Counted from the stretch's first letter, positions 25,989 to 35,421 are shown. The stretch is DNA of 64,000 bases from Bacteroidota bacterium (GCA_002746975.1 NVXE01000001.1:155302-219301), one strand, 5' to 3'. The notes: generated by a model not told the origin, from the sequence alone. Translations and numbers: made by a program.

Positions 25989-28900
25989 TTAATGTAATAT
26001 GGTTAATGGGGTAGTAGAGAAGGTAGAGTTATTAAACTCTAATGCTACCAGGTATAATCCAGGCGAATATTTGCTTAAATCAAGCTCAAGTAGTCCATTA
26101 TTTTTTAATTCGATTTTAGCTATCGATCTACCACTAGAATCTATGAGCCTCATTAAACCTACACCGTCCAATTCTCTTGGATAGGTAATCCAGGTTACTC
26201 CCGAAGAAGGATTAGGATAACATGACAATAGAACATCTTTATCTGAATCCCCAGATTCTGTTTTTATTCTTTTCACTCCCCACGGAAACTCTGGCTCAGG
26301 TTCAGCATCAATTTCAATTAAATATTGCAACAAACTATAAGCAAAAGATCTATAGAAACTAGATTCATTGTTTTGGATAGCCCACAAATCAGTGATTTGA
26401 TTTTGTGAAACAGTTGAATCCGGATCGTTAATAATATTAAGTATGTCAATGCAAAGAGCATAATCAATTAAAACAGGGTAAGAGAAAAGTAGGCTTTGAG
26501 CCGACTGTAAATCATCAGTTTGTATGTAAAACGCATATAGTTCTTCTATGTAAGAAGTGCCAAGCTCCGTATTAATAACATCTAAATATTGAATTAATTC
26601 AACTATATGAACTTCAGATGAATCAAAATCAGAAATCATATCTCCATGTAGAAATTGATGTCCATATAAAACAACATTTCTAACTAATTCGGTTTTAAGT
26701 GATGTAATCTCAGACTCCATAAGTTGACGCAAACCTATACCACTTTGGTAATTGTCCAAAAAAGACAAGTAGAATTCACTTAAAATTCCAGAAGTGCTTA
26801 ATAATGAACTTACGTCTTTATCTAAGGGGCTATTTGCTAGAAACACTTGAGTTAGATGCCATGGATTAAGATTTATCCCATTTTCAACTACTGACAATAA
26901 AACCGTTTTACTTAAAGGATAACGCTGCATCAATAAGTCTCTTACATATGAGCTCTCCTCAGGAAATACGGACGCTAGTGTTGATATTGTATTTACCGTA
27001 TTATTTCCGTCAACTACTTCATTGTATGTTTGAGTTGCTAATTCCAAATTGCTTTTAATCGAAATATTCTTTGAAGTGATTAAGTTAATGTCTACAGGAA
27101 TCCTATGCCCTGTAGCTTCATCGTAACCACTTGCACAGAATACTTCCTTCTCTCCTATTGTGTCAGTATCTGGAATGTTATAGATGAGCATGAAGCCAGG
27201 GGTATCTTCCAATGTACTTTGGGAAATACAATCTACATATGTATACGGTAATAGCTCGTCTGACCAATATTCAGTATATGATGAATTTAAGGGCGACACA
27301 ACAAAGTCATGTCTATCAATACAATTTGGAAAAGCATCACTAAAAATATTCCATGCTGGGTGTATACTATAAGCATCAACTTCACCATTTATAATAGTCG
27401 GCACCTGCCCTCCTTGATGCATTCTCATTGTTGAGTGACTTGCCCGATAGATGTCTGTTTCGTTGTTGGAAAAATTATTACAGAGAACTTGTAGACCGAT
27501 ATCATAAATACATGAATCACAAGCTGCAGCATTTATCCCAGAAATAATAACCCCTACTTTGAGGTCCTCAAAATAATCATTGCGTATTTCGTTTGGTGCC
27601 CCTCCACTATTGTCAACCCAAATACCTACAGCACTTGGAAATACTCCAGGAATAACCGGATCATCAGTTTGTTTAAAAGTATTATGTTGAATGTCATACC
27701 CTGTAGAACCACCAAGATAAATTCCTCGTTCAGTAGTCTCAGTTCCATTGTAATATTCAACATCTGGCATTTCAAAATTATTAAAAACTATAACAACATT
27801 ATCAGTTTCATTATTAACTATCCCATAAAGACAATCTTGAAACTCCATATCAGTACAAGAATAGAAGGAATATGGAAGGCCACCACCTAAGCTATAAATT
27901 CCATACTTTAGATTATAAAATGTTGTATGATTAATATCTTCAATATTTCCTGAAAATTGTTGATTATCTCCATCGACCATGAAGCTTGCCATTATAGATT
28001 CAATGCCCGTGCCAATATAAGTTTTATATTCAAAATTATTTAGATTACGAAACGAGCAGTTTTTAAAGCGAATCCAATCTACTTCTCTAAGGATTACATG
28101 TGAAATAGGATATAGGCCATCTATTTTCAATGCACTTGATGTAATAAAATCACATTTATAAAAGATAGAGAGGTTACTCACATACGAGGTGTCATTTAAA
28201 GCTACGTGGAAAGGAGAAAATTCGACGTCAATAACATTATTTTCAAATATTGAATGGTAAGCTCTTAGAATACCCCCAGCATTAGTGTCTAAAGTACCAA
28301 CCAACACCCCCTTGTGAGAGTTTTCGATTTTTGAATATTGCATAAACAGCTGACCTTGATCGCCTCCAGTAGTTGGGGCTTGGTCTATTGAATTAAGATT
28401 GTTCGTAGTACCAAGTAGCTCTACTCCAGGCCACATAATGGAATCACAAGTAGATGAAGTCCAAGTAGAATTAATTAAATTTACTCTTGCACCTGCTTCT
28501 ATTACAACTTTTGCTTCAGATCCAAAATGAAAGACCATATCTTCAATGTTTGTAACTGTCCCAGACTGAAACACCAGAGTTTCAGCTACTTCTATTGGCC
28601 CTGTCGAATTTGAAAAAGGATTATTACTGTATGTCCAATCACCATCAAGTAGTGAATTAATTGTACTTGATTGTACTCCTTGTATTTGGTGAAAACTGGA
28701 GCAGCAACTACCTGAGGATAGTTGAGTAACCACATTCTCAACATGCAGATTCTGCGAAGGGAGATAGAAGTATGAGGGGCCGACTCCTTCATTCAAAATT
28801 ATAGAAAAATTTGTGAGAGGAGATGTATACAAAATGTTCTCTACAAAATAAGATGACGCAGGATCGCTGGGGTTAACAATTGCAGCTAAATTATTCTCTG

Positions 28901-30152
28901 AACCCAGGTAAATAGCGTTTGAAATACCGTCAGAAAACACATTTTTTTCAAGCTTTGAAAAGGAATAATTAGACTCATCAACATTAGGATAATCAAGTAA
29001 GTTAACTGACATATCCGACAGGTTAACATATCTAATTGTACTAGGGTCATCCATAACGAAATACAAATACTCACCCCCTTGAGTGAATTCTAATCCACAA
29101 ATAGATTTAACATTAGTAAAGTCGTTACTAAAAGGCAATTGTACACCTTGACTTTGAATTAACTCAAAATTCTCATTAAACTTATAGAAAATTATGTCAT
29201 CTGAACCAGATAAAGAAATTTCATGCGTTCTATTAAAAGCAATAAGGTATTCATTAGTTAATGGAAGATAAATAGCTTCGATTTCGCCTTCCTGATATCT
29301 AGAGAAAGTAATATCATTTAGATTATAAAAAGACTGGTAATCCGTAATACCCTCTGGACTAAAAGTTATCAGTCGCAAAATAGCATCCGAAATCATAAAG
29401 AGGCGCAAGGAATTATTTAATTCATCATGGATAAATTCATAGTGAACACTCCCTTGTTTTACTGTCGATGGTAGAAATATTAATTCATTAAAAAGAGAAG
29501 AGGAGTTGCCTTGAAAAGGGAAATCTATGATTAAACTATCAGGCATAGGCCAATCACTTGTAAAATCACCCCAATTGTCAGAGTTATAACCTGAAAGGCC
29601 ATTCTGATCATATAATAAAGCCTCGTCACCATCAAATTCAGGCTGTGAGGGGATTAATATGTTGCCATATACACCGCTGTTTGCATCCCAAAAACGATTC
29701 TTTTTTGACATATCAAGAATAAAAAATTCATCGTGGATGTTAAATGAATATGGAATTGCCTGGTATCGATATATAAAGATAAATTTCGTACATGAACCGG
29801 GTAAAGCAGCAATTGCAATATCGAAGCTTTTATCCATATTAGGCCAATCACCCGCAAGACCCATTGAAATACTTATTGTACTATTAGCAACAATTAATCT
29901 GCCGTTTCCATCATATACTTTACCATCAACAACGAAAAATAATAAGTTCCCTTCATTATCAAATTGAACGGCTTGATGTTTTTGAGGAATTGAACCATTA
30001 TAATAAAATTCGGAGGGATACCCTCCAGCCTGTATCGCAACAGGTAAATCGGTTACTCCAATAGCATTACTTGATTCTGAGAAATTTAATAAGTGATTGC
30101 CAACTGAGGAAAGAGGTGATTGAGAGTGGGCATATGAAAGAAGTGATGACAA
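25989..30152 (-). CDS. large secreted T9SS protein with beta-helix region; start codon uncertain
   Basis: The frame encodes about 1387 residues. The first 470 or so look like a propeller (GNLLFFVVDGKVYDGNGR). About 540-900 resembles a right-handed beta-helix (DIQHNTFKQTDDPVIPG, RNDYFEDLKVGVIISG). The C-terminus is a type-A T9SS CTD (LSCYPNPSSGVTWITYP, LIDSSGRSIAKIEL, SPGLYLVAL). The only canonical start is TTG at 30152, which gives MSSLLSYAHSQ and cuts the signal peptide in half. The frame is open upstream and encodes ILRFLFLIILSSLLSYAHSQ, a full signal core, but no ATG, GTG or TTG precedes it before the stop at 30401. Either ATC at 30179 or a similar rare codon is used, or the start was lost when the tandem repeat at 30199 changed length. 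Confidence 0.8.
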   Translation of the reverse strand: MSSLLSYAHSQSPLSSVGNHLLNFSESSNAIGVTDLPVAIQAGGYPSEFYYNGSIPQKHQAVQFDNEGNLLFFVVDGKVYDGNGRLIVANSTISISMGLAGDWPNMDKSFDIAIAALPGSCTKFIFIYRYQAIPYSFNIHDEFFILDMSKKNRFWDANSGVYGNILIPSQPEFDGDEALLYDQNGLSGYNSDNWGDFTSDWPMPDSLIIDFPFQGNSSSLFNELIFLPSTVKQGSVHYEFIHDELNNSLRLFMISDAILRLITFSPEGITDYQSFYNLNDITFSRYQEGEIEAIYLPLTNEYLIAFNRTHEISLSGSDDIIFYKFNENFELIQSQGVQLPFSNDFTNVKSICGLEFTQGGEYLYFVMDDPSTIRYVNLSDMSVNLLDYPNVDESNYSFSKLEKNVFSDGISNAIYLGSENNLAAIVNPSDPASSYFVENILYTSPLTNFSIILNEGVGPSYFYLPSQNLHVENVVTQLSSGSCCSSFHQIQGVQSSTINSLLDGDWTYSNNPFSNSTGPIEVAETLVFQSGTVTNIEDMVFHFGSEAKVVIEAGARVNLINSTWTSSTCDSIMWPGVELLGTTNNLNSIDQAPTTGGDQGQLFMQYSKIENSHKGVLVGTLDTNAGGILRAYHSIFENNVIDVEFSPFHVALNDTSYVSNLSIFYKCDFITSSALKIDGLYPISHVILREVDWIRFKNCSFRNLNNFEYKTYIGTGIESIMASFMVDGDNQQFSGNIEDINHTTFYNLKYGIYSLGGGLPYSFYSCTDMEFQDCLYGIVNNETDNVVIVFNNFEMPDVEYYNGTETTERGIYLGGSTGYDIQHNTFKQTDDPVIPGVFPSAVGIWVDNSGGAPNEIRNDYFEDLKVGVIISGINAAACDSCIYDIGLQVLCNNFSNNETDIYRASHSTMRMHQGGQVPTIINGEVDAYSIHPAWNIFSDAFPNCIDRHDFVVSPLNSSYTEYWSDELLPYTYVDCISQSTLEDTPGFMLIYNIPDTDTIGEKEVFCASGYDEATGHRIPVDINLITSKNISIKSNLELATQTYNEVVDGNNTVNTISTLASVFPEESSYVRDLLMQRYPLSKTVLLSVVENGINLNPWHLTQVFLANSPLDKDVSSLLSTSGILSEFYLSFLDNYQSGIGLRQLMESEITSLKTELVRNVVLYGHQFLHGDMISDFDSSEVHIVELIQYLDVINTELGTSYIEELYAFYIQTDDLQSAQSLLFSYPVLIDYALCIDILNIINDPDSTVSQNQITDLWAIQNNESSFYRSFAYSLLQYLIEIDAEPEPEFPWGVKRIKTESGDSDKDVLLSCYPNPSSGVTWITYPRELDGVGLMRLIDSSGRSIAKIELKNNGLLELDLSKYSPGLYLVALEFNNSTFSTTPLTILH

Positions 30153-30713
30153 AATAATGAGGAAAAGAAATCTTAAGATAGAATTATCCTGCAGCGGAGT
30201 TGGGATGAAGTTGGGACGAAGTTGGGACGAAGTTGGGACGAAGTTGGGACGAAGTTGGGACGAAGTTGGGACGAAGTTGGGACGAAGTTGGGACGAAGTT
30301 GGGACGAAATTGGGACGAAATTGGGACGAAGTTGGGACGAAGTTGGGATAGTACTCATGATAAAGTGAATTTAAGTGATTAACTTTGGGAAAAGTAGTTA
30401 AAGTAAACTATAAAAACAAATCCGTCTTTAATCAATCTCACATCGGAAAGTGATATGGCGGTTTTTGAAAGGCTGGCCCAGAATCAATTTCCCAATGTAT
30501 TTCAACATAAAATAACCAATTGGGAGCATTACAAATTACAACATTATATTAACTTGTCCAACTCTCAAAGTAGCAAATCCAGTGTTTATAAAGGCAGAAA
30601 CAGACTGGTTTAAAGTAATCATCAAGATAGAGGCTTGATCCTGATTTTGTATCATATACAGGTCATTATTGCTGTAAAATTGCTTTATTGACTTGTTTAT
30701 TGTACATTAGTGT
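30153..30713. other. 561-bp intergenic region upstream of hipB
   Basis: It contains the unassigned 5' end of the large cargo gene, the 11-bp repeat, and about 360 bp without a recognised gene. Three TTATTG hexamers (30666, 30685, 30697) lie just upstream of hipB and could be part of its autoregulatory site; this is weak. No transposase, tRNA or terminator was seen. Confidence 0.6.
30199..30352. repeat. 11-bp tandem repeat, 14 units (VNTR)
   Basis: The unit GTTGGGACGAA is repeated head-to-tail about 14 times (30199-30352). The first unit has GATGAA, units 11-12 begin with A, and the last degenerates to GTTGGGATAGT. Eleven is not a multiple of 3, and the array is free of stops in every frame on the minus strand. 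It begins 20 bp upstream of the putative signal-peptide coding start of the cargo gene at 25989. An ATG (30358) lies just outside its far end. Confidence 0.95.
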
Positions 30714-31028
30714 ATGGAGAGTAAGCATTATGGATATTCTGATAAGCAGTTAATACGCAAATGGGGTGATAAACTCAAATCATTACGTATCGAGGCTGGT
30801 ATATCACAAACTGAATTAGCAAATAAAACGGGCATGAGTAGGAGTTCAATCACCGAAATTGAAAAAGGCAGGAATTTTTCTATCGCTTCGTTAATATCCA
30901 TTTCTCGTTCACTTAAATTTTTGAATGAATTTGAATTCTTTCTTAAAGAAGAAGAGCATGAATTAACTCCTATGGAGATTTATGAAAAGGAGAAAAAGAA
31001 AAGAAAAAGAGGAGGCTATAAAAAATGA
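30714..31028 (+). CDS. hipB: HipB-like XRE-family antitoxin
   Basis: The 104-residue protein has a Cro/C1 helix-turn-helix (about 14-66: LRIEAGISQTELANKTGMSR, SSITEIEKGRNFSIASL) and a Lys-rich tail (EKEKKKRKRGGYKK). It lies directly before hipA with a 4-bp ATGA overlap, the usual arrangement in which HipB represses the operon and neutralises the HipA kinase. Three TTATTG motifs upstream may be part of the operator, which is not certain. The block is strongly AT-rich and lies next to a variable repeat and relic DNA, consistent with acquisition. Confidence 0.9.
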   Translation: MESKHYGYSDKQLIRKWGDKLKSLRIEAGISQTELANKTGMSRSSITEIEKGRNFSIASLISISRSLKFLNEFEFFLKEEEHELTPMEIYEKEKKKRKRGGYKK

Positions 31029-32317
31029 AATTACTAGAAATTGTAATCTGGGGAAAGCTTGTAGGAGTTCTTATATGGAATGAGAAAAAAAGAACGACTG
31101 TTTTTGAATATGCTGACAGCTTTATTCGACGTGATATTCAATTATCTCCTATTATACATCCTACATCTAAAACACTCATTTATTCAACTTTAAAATTATC
31201 GTATAGTAGCGAAAACAGAATGTTCTTTGATACTAACAAAGGCTTTCCTCTTTTTATTTCAGATTCTTTACCTGATAAGTTTGGAACTGATTTGTTTTCA
31301 AAATTTCTTGAAAAGGCAGGTGAAAATTACAGAGACCTTACACCTGTAAAAAAACTTGCATCTATAGGTAGTAGAGGAATGGGAGCGTTAGAGTTCAGGC
31401 CTGCAAGACATGAACAAAAAAATTCTAAAGCACTAAACTTAAAAAAGTTAAATGAATTATCTGTGTCCCTGCTAAGCAATGAGCCCGTGTCAAATATTGA
31501 TGACATGGCTAATCTATTTCATGTTGGGACATCTCCAGGCGGGGCGCAACCGAAAGTGCTAATTAATATTGATAATAAGACCGGTGATATTTATCGAGGT
31601 GATAATTTACCGTCTGAGGATCAAGACAGTTGGATCTTAAAATTCAATAGAGATATCGGTCTGGACTCCGATAAAGAAAGAGGCAAAGTTGAATATGCAT
31701 ACTACCTTATAGCAAGAGAGTCTAAAATTAATATTATGGATTCCGAATTGAAAGGAATTGGATCTGATTATTATTTTATGACTAAACGGTTTGATCGCCT
31801 TGATGGTCGGAAAATCCATACTCAAACCCTACACGCTATGGCTGGGATGAATTTCAAATTGCCAAACACCTATTCTTATGAGCAAATATTTACCCTGTTA
31901 AATAAACTGCATCTTGATTACACAGCAAAAGAACAATTATTTAGAATAATGATATTCAATGTAGTCGGCCGTAATGTGGATGATCATACTAAAAACCTGG
32001 GGTTTAACATGAACGAAAATGGAGAATGGAGCTTATCTCCAGCTTATGATTTGACATTTAGCTATAATGAAAATTTCAATAGAATAGCTACACATTTTCT
32101 TTCTATAAATGGGAAAAATCAAGATGTCAATTTAAAAGACATTTGTCACGTTGCTGAAGAATATTCAATTAAAAATCCTCAAAAAATAATTCGAGAGATC
32201 AATCAAAGTTTTCAAAATTGGAATAAAATTGCTTCCGATATTAATATCTCAAAGAAGACCATTAATTATATCGCTGAGAAAATAAATCGGATTAACGGTA
32301 TAGGTGCCACTACATAA
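31025..32317 (+). CDS. hipA: HipA-family serine/threonine kinase toxin
   Basis: The 430-residue protein has the N-terminal HipA domain, the ATP-loop-like GTSPGGAQPK (about residue 168) and the catalytic segment NVDDHTKN (about 317-324). The Asp-Asp-His and the metal-binding region that continues LSPAYDLTFS are all preserved, so it looks active. HipA toxins phosphorylate an aminoacyl-tRNA synthetase (GltX in E. coli) and induce dormancy; the target here is unknown. It overlaps hipB by 4 bp and its stop is 19 bp from the convergent nadE stop, so the module fits snugly against the core genome. Confidence 0.93.
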   Translation: MKLLEIVIWGKLVGVLIWNEKKRTTVFEYADSFIRRDIQLSPIIHPTSKTLIYSTLKLSYSSENRMFFDTNKGFPLFISDSLPDKFGTDLFSKFLEKAGENYRDLTPVKKLASIGSRGMGALEFRPARHEQKNSKALNLKKLNELSVSLLSNEPVSNIDDMANLFHVGTSPGGAQPKVLINIDNKTGDIYRGDNLPSEDQDSWILKFNRDIGLDSDKERGKVEYAYYLIARESKINIMDSELKGIGSDYYFMTKRFDRLDGRKIHTQTLHAMAGMNFKLPNTYSYEQIFTLLNKLHLDYTAKEQLFRIMIFNVVGRNVDDHTKNLGFNMNENGEWSLSPAYDLTFSYNENFNRIATHFLSINGKNQDVNLKDICHVAEEYSIKNPQKIIREINQSFQNWNKIASDINISKKTINYIAEKINRINGIGATT

Positions 32318-32335
32318 ATAGTGAGATCGGCGGGG

Positions 32336-33121
32336 CTATTTTAAATCGTCGGGGATCGTGCAGACGGGGATGGGGAGCATTTTATGCCGGTTCTGAGCGT
32401 GGAGCTTAGTGTAGATATTGTAAACCTCGAGGGGGCGGCCTTCGAGAGTCGAAGGGTTGCCAGAATTCGAGATAAACGCCATGGCTCGTTCGAGTTCGGG
32501 ATAGCTAGCACCGATTTGGTCTTCATCATTGCGCTCATCACCCCAAAGCCCATCGGTGGGAGCAGCTTCGAGGATAGACACAGGAACGCCTAGCGCGTGG
32601 CCGAGAGCGAAAACTTCCGACTTGACCAAATCCGCGATGGGGCTCAAGTCCACACCTCCATCTCCGTATTTAGTAAAAAAGCCGACTCCGAAATCTTCGA
32701 TTTTATTGCCAGTCCCCACTACAAGGGCGTTTCGCTCGGCGGCGAGGGCGTAAAGAGCGGTCATGCGAAGGCGGGCTCGAGTGTTTGCGAGGGCGAGATC
32801 TGAATTTCGCTCGAGCGAAAGGACGGACTTAATGGCTTCGTACGTTTGGGTTAACGAGATGGATTTAATGTTTGTATTGTCGAATCGTTTCGATAGTGAC
32901 TCGCGCAATTCGAGCGAGCGTGAAAGTTCGGTCGAAGCTTGATGAATCGGCATATCCACGATATAAACTGGCCTGCCCGTCATAAGACAAAGCGTTGCGG
33001 TAACGGCCGAATCGATACCACCCGAAACCCCAATAACAAACCCCTCAGAATTTGCATTTCCAGCATACGAATCCAACCAGGAAACGATATGAGGGATGAC
33101 TTTGTTTGGTCTAAAAGACAT
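32336..33121 (-). CDS. nadE: NH3-dependent NAD+ synthetase
   Basis: The 261-residue enzyme makes NAD+ from deamido-NAD+, ATP and ammonia. The PP-loop SGGIDS is at 33-38, with the KIEDFGVGFFTKYGDGGVDL segment typical for the family. It is the short, glutaminase-lacking form. Its codon use is notably GC-rich (many GCG, CGA and TCG codons). Residues 128-142 (AERNALVVGTGNKIE) are duplicated at 22584-22627. It lies 5 bp after the barrel gene at 33127 on the same strand. Nearness of nadE to gldB/gldC is known in Flavobacteria. Confidence 0.95.
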   Translation of the reverse strand: MSFRPNKVIPHIVSWLDSYAGNANSEGFVIGVSGGIDSAVTATLCLMTGRPVYIVDMPIHQASTELSRSLELRESLSKRFDNTNIKSISLTQTYEAIKSVLSLERNSDLALANTRARLRMTALYALAAERNALVVGTGNKIEDFGVGFFTKYGDGGVDLSPIADLVKSEVFALGHALGVPVSILEAAPTDGLWGDERNDEDQIGASYPELERAMAFISNSGNPSTLEGRPLEVYNIYTKLHAQNRHKMLPIPVCTIPDDLK

Positions 33122-33126
33122 TCCTT

Positions 33127-33936
33127 CTAGAACAAAATCCCGACTGAAAGCTCAAGGAAACTATCGTGCCCCCTCATATCACCGATAGATGGCAGGTTAT
33201 TTACAACAACTGGCGACTGAGCCGCATCTACTTTAACGAGACTCACATCTTTATGAGTATTACTGAAGGCAGCATTGTAGTTAAGTCCTACAGTAAGTGC
33301 AGTAGTTCCACTCAAGGTCCTCTCCATTCCAGCTCCGATAATCATAGCTGCCCTGAATAATCTTATATCAGAATCAATCTCTATGCGGTCGCGTATAGGA
33401 GACCCTCCCACCTCATAAGTGCTCCACTCCCCATTAATTACTTCTTGGTAACTCCTGTACCTAGCCTCATCAGCCTCCGCTTTTATATTCATTCCTAATC
33501 CTAGACCAAACTTTCCATACAAAGTTGTGTACCCCATTTCCTTCGTACGCATCTTAAAAGTAAAAGGCAACTCTACATACTGAAGTTTATACCTCCTATC
33601 CACATTCATCAAAAAATCATCGTTAACAGGATCAACAACGAGATATCGAACCTCTCCGCCCGTATTAAAAATGTGAACTCCTAGCCCTAAAGCGTAATTT
33701 TCAGAGAAAAGAATATCCGCAATAAATTCATATCCGAAATTCAATCTAGCTCCATGAGGCTCATGATCGTAGTCTGTAGATACCATCCAGGCGGCGTTAG
33801 GGCTTACAGCAAGTCCCATTCTTAAGTCCTGAGCTTTAGATTCCGTAGAGAAAAGCAAACTGAAGCTTGCTGAAAAAACAACCAAAATCAAGGTTGTTAG
33901 TATAGATGTTTGATTAGTACGCATAAGTATTCTCAT
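33127..33936 (-). CDS. outer-membrane beta-barrel protein, PorT-like family
   Basis: After a signal peptide (core TTLILVVFSASFSLLF, cleavage near KAQDLRMG) the protein consists of alternating beta strands ending in a final strand LELSVGILF, the typical C-terminal aromatic ending of outer-membrane barrels. It resembles the OMP_b-brl_2/PorT group. The open frame reaches an ATG at 33999, but that version would run into the divergent gldB. I choose the ATG at 33936 (269 residues); 33924 is also possible. On the minus strand TACTTTCA precedes 33936, similar to a -7 box. No specific role can be assigned. Its neighbours gldB and nadE suggest, but do not prove, a T9SS connection. Confidence 0.75.
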   Translation of the reverse strand: MRILMRTNQTSILTTLILVVFSASFSLLFSTESKAQDLRMGLAVSPNAAWMVSTDYDHEPHGARLNFGYEFIADILFSENYALGLGVHIFNTGGEVRYLVVDPVNDDFLMNVDRRYKLQYVELPFTFKMRTKEMGYTTLYGKFGLGLGMNIKAEADEARYRSYQEVINGEWSTYEVGGSPIRDRIEIDSDIRLFRAAMIIGAGMERTLSGTTALTVGLNYNAAFSNTHKDVSLVKVDAAQSPVVVNNLPSIGDMRGHDSFLELSVGILF

Positions 33937-33973
33937 CTTTGCAGTTGTGAAAGTAAAATTAAACGCTGAAAGC

Positions 33974-35068
33974 ATGCTTACAAGCGAAATTCGTACCACT
34001 TTATCACGAAGTGGATTGTGTACAAGAGTAATTAACTCTATAACCCTTGCGTTTATTACGTTTTTCGTTATTACTTTTTCTTCTTGTGGAAATCACAAAT
34101 GGGAAATAGACCCTTCTAAGGTCGTTCTTGACAAGGAGTTTTCGTGTAGAAACTTCATTTACGATATCGAAAATCTAGACGAAAATGATTCTATCGCACT
34201 TGTAACGATTCGAAATAAGTACGGATCATTTTGGGAAGATTACTCCGAGGATATAATACGTATCGGAAATGCGAGAGACCCGAAAACTATATCGGAACTA
34301 CGTAAATTTATGTCTCACCCAGATAGCCGTGCTACGTTTGAGGCAATAGACACTACTTCAGGAAAAGAGTCTTACTTAGAATCTGTCGGGTTAATTCTAG
34401 AAAACGGATTTAAACGTTTTCACGCTTTTATGCCTCACGAACCTGTACCTGATATAATTTGGATGAACAGTGCTTTTAACTACGCTATTTATCCCCGCGA
34501 AGAGTATATCGCTGTAGGACTTGAGTGGTTCATGGGGCCTGACCACCCTATTGTAGGACTTCTACCCCCCGACCTTTTCCCTAGGTACCAACAACTTAGA
34601 ATGCACCCCGACTTAATGGCGAGCGATGCGATAAAAGGATGGATGCTTGTTCATTTTTCTTCCCGAGGATATACAGGCGAGAGGTGCATAGACGACATCT
34701 TATACTGGGGCAAAATAATGTGGCTTTTAGACAAATGCCTACCTGAGTCTTACGAGCATGTCCTAATGGACTGGAGTCCAGAAGATCTAGTTTGGGCTAA
34801 ATCCAACGAAAGTGCTATTTGGATAGAATTACAACCTTCTAACGTGATTTTTGAAACGAACCGCACCATCTACAACAGGTGGCTATCTGATGGACCTTTC
34901 ACTAAAGCAGGAGCTATTCCTCAAGAAAGTCCTGACAGGTTAGGCGTATGGATGGGATGGCAAATAGTAGAAGACTATATGGCCGAAAATCCAGAGGTGA
35001 CCATAGATGAACTCTTTTCAGAAAGTAACTACCTACCCTTCCTTAAATCTTACAGACCTCAACGATAA
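33974..35068 (+). CDS. gldB: gliding motility lipoprotein GldB
   Basis: The protein has a lipobox FSSC (Cys about residue 38 from this start), after a long basic N-region and a hydrophobic core (ITLAFITFFVITFSSC). The body has the GldB pattern: CRNFIYDIENL, NSAFNYAIYPREE, GLEWFMGPDHPIVG and IKGWMLVHF. GldB is needed for gliding and stable T9SS function in Flavobacterium johnsoniae; its molecular action is not known. A GTG at 33947 gives 9 more residues, but a likely -7 box (ATCTTTGC) ends just before it, so the ATG at 33974 is favoured. gldC follows after 3 bp. Confidence 0.88.
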   Translation: MLTSEIRTTLSRSGLCTRVINSITLAFITFFVITFSSCGNHKWEIDPSKVVLDKEFSCRNFIYDIENLDENDSIALVTIRNKYGSFWEDYSEDIIRIGNARDPKTISELRKFMSHPDSRATFEAIDTTSGKESYLESVGLILENGFKRFHAFMPHEPVPDIIWMNSAFNYAIYPREEYIAVGLEWFMGPDHPIVGLLPPDLFPRYQQLRMHPDLMASDAIKGWMLVHFSSRGYTGERCIDDILYWGKIMWLLDKCLPESYEHVLMDWSPEDLVWAKSNESAIWIELQPSNVIFETNRTIYNRWLSDGPFTKAGAIPQESPDRLGVWMGWQIVEDYMAENPEVTIDELFSESNYLPFLKSYRPQR

Positions 35069-35071
35069 ATT

Positions 35072-35419
35072 ATGGCCGATAACATTATAAAAATCACTGT
35101 TTCTACAGATGAAAACCACGTACCTACAGATATAAAATGGAGTGCGGACAGTGGAAACATTGAGGACAGAGCAGCTAAGGCTATGGCACTTGCAATGTGG
35201 GACGAGAAAGACGGCAGTGCTATGAATATGGATCTTTGGACTAAGAGCATGAGCGTTGAGGAGATGCGTCATTTTACATGCCAAACCATGATGACTCTCG
35301 CAGACTCATTTGAAAGATCGACTTCTGATAAAGCTCACGCCGAAGCTATTCGAGGGTTTACTCGTGAACTAGCAAAAAGAATTGGCGTACTCAAAGACGA
35401 TGGCACTCCAGAAAAATAG
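35072..35419 (+). CDS. gldC: gliding motility protein GldC
   Basis: This 115-residue cytoplasmic protein has no signal peptide. The start IIKITVSTDENHVPTDIKW, the DRAAKAMALAMWDEKD stretch and the end ELAKRIGVLKDD match the GldC family. In Flavobacterium gldC partly rescues gldB defects and is found next to it, as here (3-bp gap). Its stop is 2 bp from the convergent engB stop. Function at the molecular level is unknown. Confidence 0.9.
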   Translation: MADNIIKITVSTDENHVPTDIKWSADSGNIEDRAAKAMALAMWDEKDGSAMNMDLWTKSMSVEEMRHFTCQTMMTLADSFERSTSDKAHAEAIRGFTRELAKRIGVLKDDGTPEK

Positions 35420-35421
35420 CC

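Noticed and set aside
25999-26184. Short plus-strand frame within the large cargo gene
   Set aside because: It is antisense to the conserved T9SS sorting domain, so it is a shadow.
30199-30352. Possible CRISPR array
   Set aside because: The units are 11 bp, directly adjacent and without spacers, so this is a simple tandem repeat. No cas genes are near.
30157-30358. Open frames on both strands through the 11-bp repeat (plus 30157-30351, minus 30173-30358)
   Set aside because: They are made almost only of the repeat, which lacks stops in all frames. No initiation context or protein-like composition supports them as genes by themselves; the minus one matters only for the frame argument.
30455-30613. 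52-codon plus-strand frame (MAVFERLAQNQFPNVF...)
   Set aside because: It has an ATG and no internal stop but no recognisable family, and no promoter-like box or partner. It may be chance in the gap upstream of hipB.
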